DNA from: Ketobacter alkanivorans
GTDB lineage: Bacteria; Pseudomonadota; Gammaproteobacteria; Pseudomonadales; Ketobacteraceae
NCBI RefSeq assembly: GCF_002863865.1
Contig: NZ_CP022684.1
Location: 3,005,501-3,069,500 of the forward strand
Reading direction: 5' to 3'
DNA length: 64,000 nt
The notes beneath the pieces are model-generated. The model did no database searches. It had not been told where the DNA came from and was given only the letters and a program-made list of their open reading frames with translations. A program made the position numbers and the translations under genes. This document shows positions 61,497 through 64,000 of this stretch, piece after piece. Every line of letters begins with the position of its first letter. The first letter of the stretch is position 1.

Positions 61497-63188
61497 TTAG
61501 AACTCGTAACGCCCCCCCAGGGATATCTGGTTACTTTCTATGTCATCGAACTCTGCAGTGCCGCGATAACTGAAATAAGCAGATGCGCCACCGGCCATGA
61601 CGGCGACGGCACTGACTTCATATTGGTAAAACAGAGAGTCTTCCCCTTCTGTTAGCAACGTGAAATCCCCGGCACCACTGCCATCGTCGATAAAATGAAA
61701 TTCTACGGGGCGGTAATCTTTACTGGATTGGCTGTTGGCGCTTAGATTCAGCGACGGCACTAACACCCCCCAAGAGCAACTGAAGGCATAGCTGGTGTCC
61801 AGGCCAAGCCCTGTGTTCCACTGAGCCATGTCCTGATCTCCGGCTTCAACTGCCCAACCCATGCCTCCGGTTTCGCGGAACCCATCGATCTGGGCACGCA
61901 GGTAATCCAGGCGCAGATAGGGGCGCAGGTTCCAACTGTTTTTCGACCAGTTCCAATCCAGTTGCGTGCTGATGCTGGCGACCTGGGTGTCGGTGTTGGC
62001 GTTGGTTGCTGTGTCGAATCCGCTGTATTGAATATTGCGGGTGATGTCCTGATCTGCCTGCAGGTAGCTCAACTGCAAATCCACGTTGATGAACGCGCCC
62101 ATATAGGATGCGTAACCGATCAGGTTATACAGGCTGGCATCCAGAGTACCAGCTGTTTCGTTATAGGTTACGTCCTGCTCGCTCCAGGCCAGTGCCAACC
62201 CCAGAATCCAGCTTTGATTGAGGCGGTAGTCGCTACCCAGTGTGATGCTGCTGGTTTCGGTGTCGTAAGGATCTTCCAGGTCATCGCCACCGAAGTCCGT
62301 TTCGTCGTACTGTACTGATGCGAATCCACTCCAGGGGCTGATGCCTTCGCCGGCGTTGCCACCGGTGACATTGAGCAGACTGAATTCGCCCTCGTTCAGG
62401 GTGATTTCCGGTGCGGCGTGTTTGCGTCGGCGATTAATTTGCTGGCGATACACAAGGTCGGTGTGCTGGCGACTGACATCGGAAGTCAGGCGGCGCAGGG
62501 ATAATATTTCGTCTGGGGTGATCTGGCTGATCATGCCCTGAAGCGCGCTGGGGTTGGTGTTGGCAGCGTCGTTCAGTTCATCGCAACGGGCTTGCAGATT
62601 GCTGCTGATGGCGTTGTCGCCACTGCACAGGCTAGTGAGCGCCGATGCAACCCGTTGACGGTTACGGCCGGATACCAAGGGGTTGGCTGATGCGGCTTGT
62701 TCTGATGTTGTGATCTCGATAGTGGCACCGTCGCTTGATATGCGTGATATGCCACCTTCGCCTTCCGAATCGACAACATACTCCTCAAGCACGTAGTACA
62801 TGCTGTCGGTGCCAAGATAGTCTTCATCCGGGGTGTAGACGAAATTTCCACTTTCGTTCAATGTGGCGCTGCCATTGGCAAGATCGTCGACGCACACACT
62901 TACAATCACGAAGTCTTCTGTTTGTGATTCATCGAAGGGATCTGCTGGCTGGCCGTTGGAATCGTAGAAATCGTTGCTGTATTGGTTGATCTCGACGAAC
63001 ACCTGGCCAAATTGACCCATAACCTCGTTTAATCTGTCATTTTGCAGGATGCTGGCGACACTGAAAGACTGGCTTTGGTTGATGACGCCGCTGAATGTGT
63101 CGGCGACAGCCACAACCTCAGCCTGTACTTCACTGGCAATTGCAGCGGCAAGTGTTAGCACCGCAAAAGGTGCAATCCTTGAATTCAT
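61497..63188 (-). CDS. Autotransporter-type outer-membrane beta-barrel protein with Ig/cadherin-like N-terminal domain
   Basis: 563 residues from the ATG at 63188 (AGGA about 8 bases upstream; the frame extends further without need). A signal peptide ends near VQA. The passenger part (about 25-170) contains a cadherin/Ig-like repeat NGSATLNESGNFVYTPDEDYLG. A linker (about 190-270) with cysteines and TPDEILSLRRLTSDVSRQ precedes the barrel. Residues about 285-563 are an autotransporter-like beta-barrel ending in the outer-membrane signature RYEF with terminal Phe. Substrates or partners are unknown; adhesion or surface display is a reasonable guess. Converges on the PEP-CTERM gene. Confidence 0.78.
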   Translation of the reverse strand: MNSRIAPFAVLTLAAAIASEVQAEVVAVADTFSGVINQSQSFSVASILQNDRLNEVMGQFGQVFVEINQYSNDFYDSNGQPADPFDESQTEDFVIVSVCVDDLANGSATLNESGNFVYTPDEDYLGTDSMYYVLEEYVVDSEGEGGISRISSDGATIEITTSEQAASANPLVSGRNRQRVASALTSLCSGDNAISSNLQARCDELNDAANTNPSALQGMISQITPDEILSLRRLTSDVSRQHTDLVYRQQINRRRKHAAPEITLNEGEFSLLNVTGGNAGEGISPWSGFASVQYDETDFGGDDLEDPYDTETSSITLGSDYRLNQSWILGLALAWSEQDVTYNETAGTLDASLYNLIGYASYMGAFINVDLQLSYLQADQDITRNIQYSGFDTATNANTDTQVASISTQLDWNWSKNSWNLRPYLRLDYLRAQIDGFRETGGMGWAVEAGDQDMAQWNTGLGLDTSYAFSCSWGVLVPSLNLSANSQSSKDYRPVEFHFIDDGSGAGDFTLLTEGEDSLFYQYEVSAVAVMAGGASAYFSYRGTAEFDDIESNQISLGGRYEF

Positions 63189-63347
63189 TTTATCATTCCT
63201 TAATGTTACGAAACGGCGAATGCATCGTCGGGGCGATCCTACCAGCTCCATTTGTTTCGTTTAAAGTAGATGCCGTCACTATTTCGCGTAGATTTGTTAT
63301 GCTCTGTAACAATGCAGCAACAACAAAACTTTACTAGGGGATACACC

Positions 63348-64000
63348 TTGAGCAAAACCATTCTGATGGCCTGGGAGCTGGGCAATGAAATCGGGCATCT
63401 GTCGCAGTTTGCAGAAATGGCTGCCGTGTTCAAAACCCAAGGGCATCGTGTGGTCATTGCACTGCGGGACTTGTCCCGAACACACTTTTTTTTCAAGCAG
63501 CAGGGCCTTCCGATTATACAAGCGCCGGTATGGTTGTATCCGGTGCAGATGCAGCGACCGGTGTTCTGCATGGCGGATATATTGATGACCAAAGGTTATC
63601 TGTATCACACCACATTGCAGAATTTGGTTGAGGCCTGGCAAGCCTTGCTGGATTTGGTGCAACCGGATTTAGTCGTGTCTGAATACGCGCCGACGTTACG
63701 GCTCGCGTTGCGGGGCGGCACGACACCGGATGTCATTATGGGAGCCGGTTTTGCCGAGCCTGCTGCGGGGCAGCCCATGTTGGATATGCGGCCCAGGCCT
63801 GAAGCGGATGGTGTCGTGCAAGCTCAAGAGCGCAATTTGTTGCTCACTATTAATCAGGTGCTGGATGCGTTGGGAAAACCCCCGTTGGATCGCTACTCTG
63901 ATCTGTTTCAGCCTGACTTAATGGTGATGAAAACCCTGCCTGAACTGGACATTTATCAGCGTGATGCAACGGCCCATTACTGCTTGCCGGTATCGCGTTC
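63348..64000 (+). CDS. Glycosyltransferase-like protein (N-terminal part, cut by window edge)
   Basis: A reading frame open from a TTG start at 63348 to the end of the window, at least 217 residues. AGGGG lies seven bases upstream of the TTG. The N-terminal pattern ILMAWELGNEIGHLSQFAEMA followed by FKTQGHRVVIAL and DLVVSEYAPTLRLAL resembles the donor-independent N-terminal half of GT1/MGT-type (GT-B) glycosyltransferases. The nucleotide-sugar-binding half would lie beyond the window. It is divergent from the outer-membrane protein gene. A role in surface-polysaccharide or glycolipid synthesis is speculative. Confidence 0.65.
   Translation, partial: MSKTILMAWELGNEIGHLSQFAEMAAVFKTQGHRVVIALRDLSRTHFFFKQQGLPIIQAPVWLYPVQMQRPVFCMADILMTKGYLYHTTLQNLVEAWQALLDLVQPDLVVSEYAPTLRLALRGGTTPDVIMGAGFAEPAAGQPMLDMRPRPEADGVVQAQERNLLLTINQVLDALGKPPLDRYSDLFQPDLMVMKTLPELDIYQRDATAHYCLPVSR

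Noticed and set aside
1..64000. CRISPR arrays, tRNA or rRNA genes, insertion sequences, phage attachment sites
   Set aside because: No regularly spaced repeats, cloverleaf-like sequences, rRNA segments, transposase genes or flanking inverted repeats were seen on reading the window.

Overview
The window is chromosomal DNA of a free-living gammaproteobacterium. Gene order follows the Pseudomonas type-IV-pilus region closely: hemW-rdgB-DUF4426-metW-metX, yggT-proC, yggS-pilT-pilU, pyrC'-pyrB-pyrR-ruvX-yqgE-tonB-gshB, pilG-H-I-J-K-chpA-B-C, then rsmE and bioA. An AlkB alkane hydroxylase with a GntR regulator, marine-type transporters, a PEP-CTERM protein and a type III glutamine synthetase suggest a hydrocarbon-using, probably marine Pseudomonadales/Oceanospirillales lineage (Alcanivorax- or Ketobacter-like). 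The genus is an inference. I saw no tRNA, rRNA, insertion sequence or CRISPR array.

Layout. 1-2 kb: the end of a type I restriction HsdR gene and an Ada-like alkylation-repair gene. 2-16.4 kb: the hemW-to-yggS block, mostly on the minus strand. It carries three accessory insertions relative to Pseudomonas: three tandem paralogous lipoproteins between rdgB and the DUF4426 gene, a dynamin-like GTPase between metX and yggU, and the gntR/alkB pair between proC and yggS. 16.6-19.5 kb: the pilus retraction ATPases pilT and pilU plus a DUF6436-like gene. 19.5-25.3 kb: a compact minus-strand run for pyrimidine synthesis (with a dihydroorotase-like pseudoenzyme), RuvX, YqgE, a TonB-like protein and glutathione synthetase. 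25.6-38.2 kb: the complete Pil-Chp chemosensory operon, including a 2164-residue ChpA.

38.2-48 kb: rsmE, two small genes, bioA, type III glutamine synthetase, ornithine decarboxylase followed by a YtfL/PaeA-type polyamine exporter, and phosphomannomutase. 48-52.6 kb: an S-adenosylmethionine-cycle operon (SahR-like regulator, metK, ahcY, metF). 52.7-58.9 kb: a 2OG-Fe(II) oxygenase, a DUF805 protein, a Ca/Na antiporter, a LysR regulator, an SbtA-like bicarbonate transporter, then purE-purK. 59-64 kb: an Na/phosphate symporter, a PEP-CTERM protein, an autotransporter-type outer-membrane protein and the start of a glycosyltransferase-like gene.

The most informative non-coding signals are: a perfect 13-bp inverted repeat embedded in overlapping divergent gntR/alkB promoters; a 13-bp inverted repeat over the -35 of a nearly leaderless sahR promoter; two sigma-54 -24/-12 promoters, one for glutamine synthetase III and one for the PEP-CTERM gene; a LysR-type operator cluster; and several strong hairpin terminators. 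The three lipoprotein paralogs are the best candidate for something undescribed. Their family and role are not recognisable to me.
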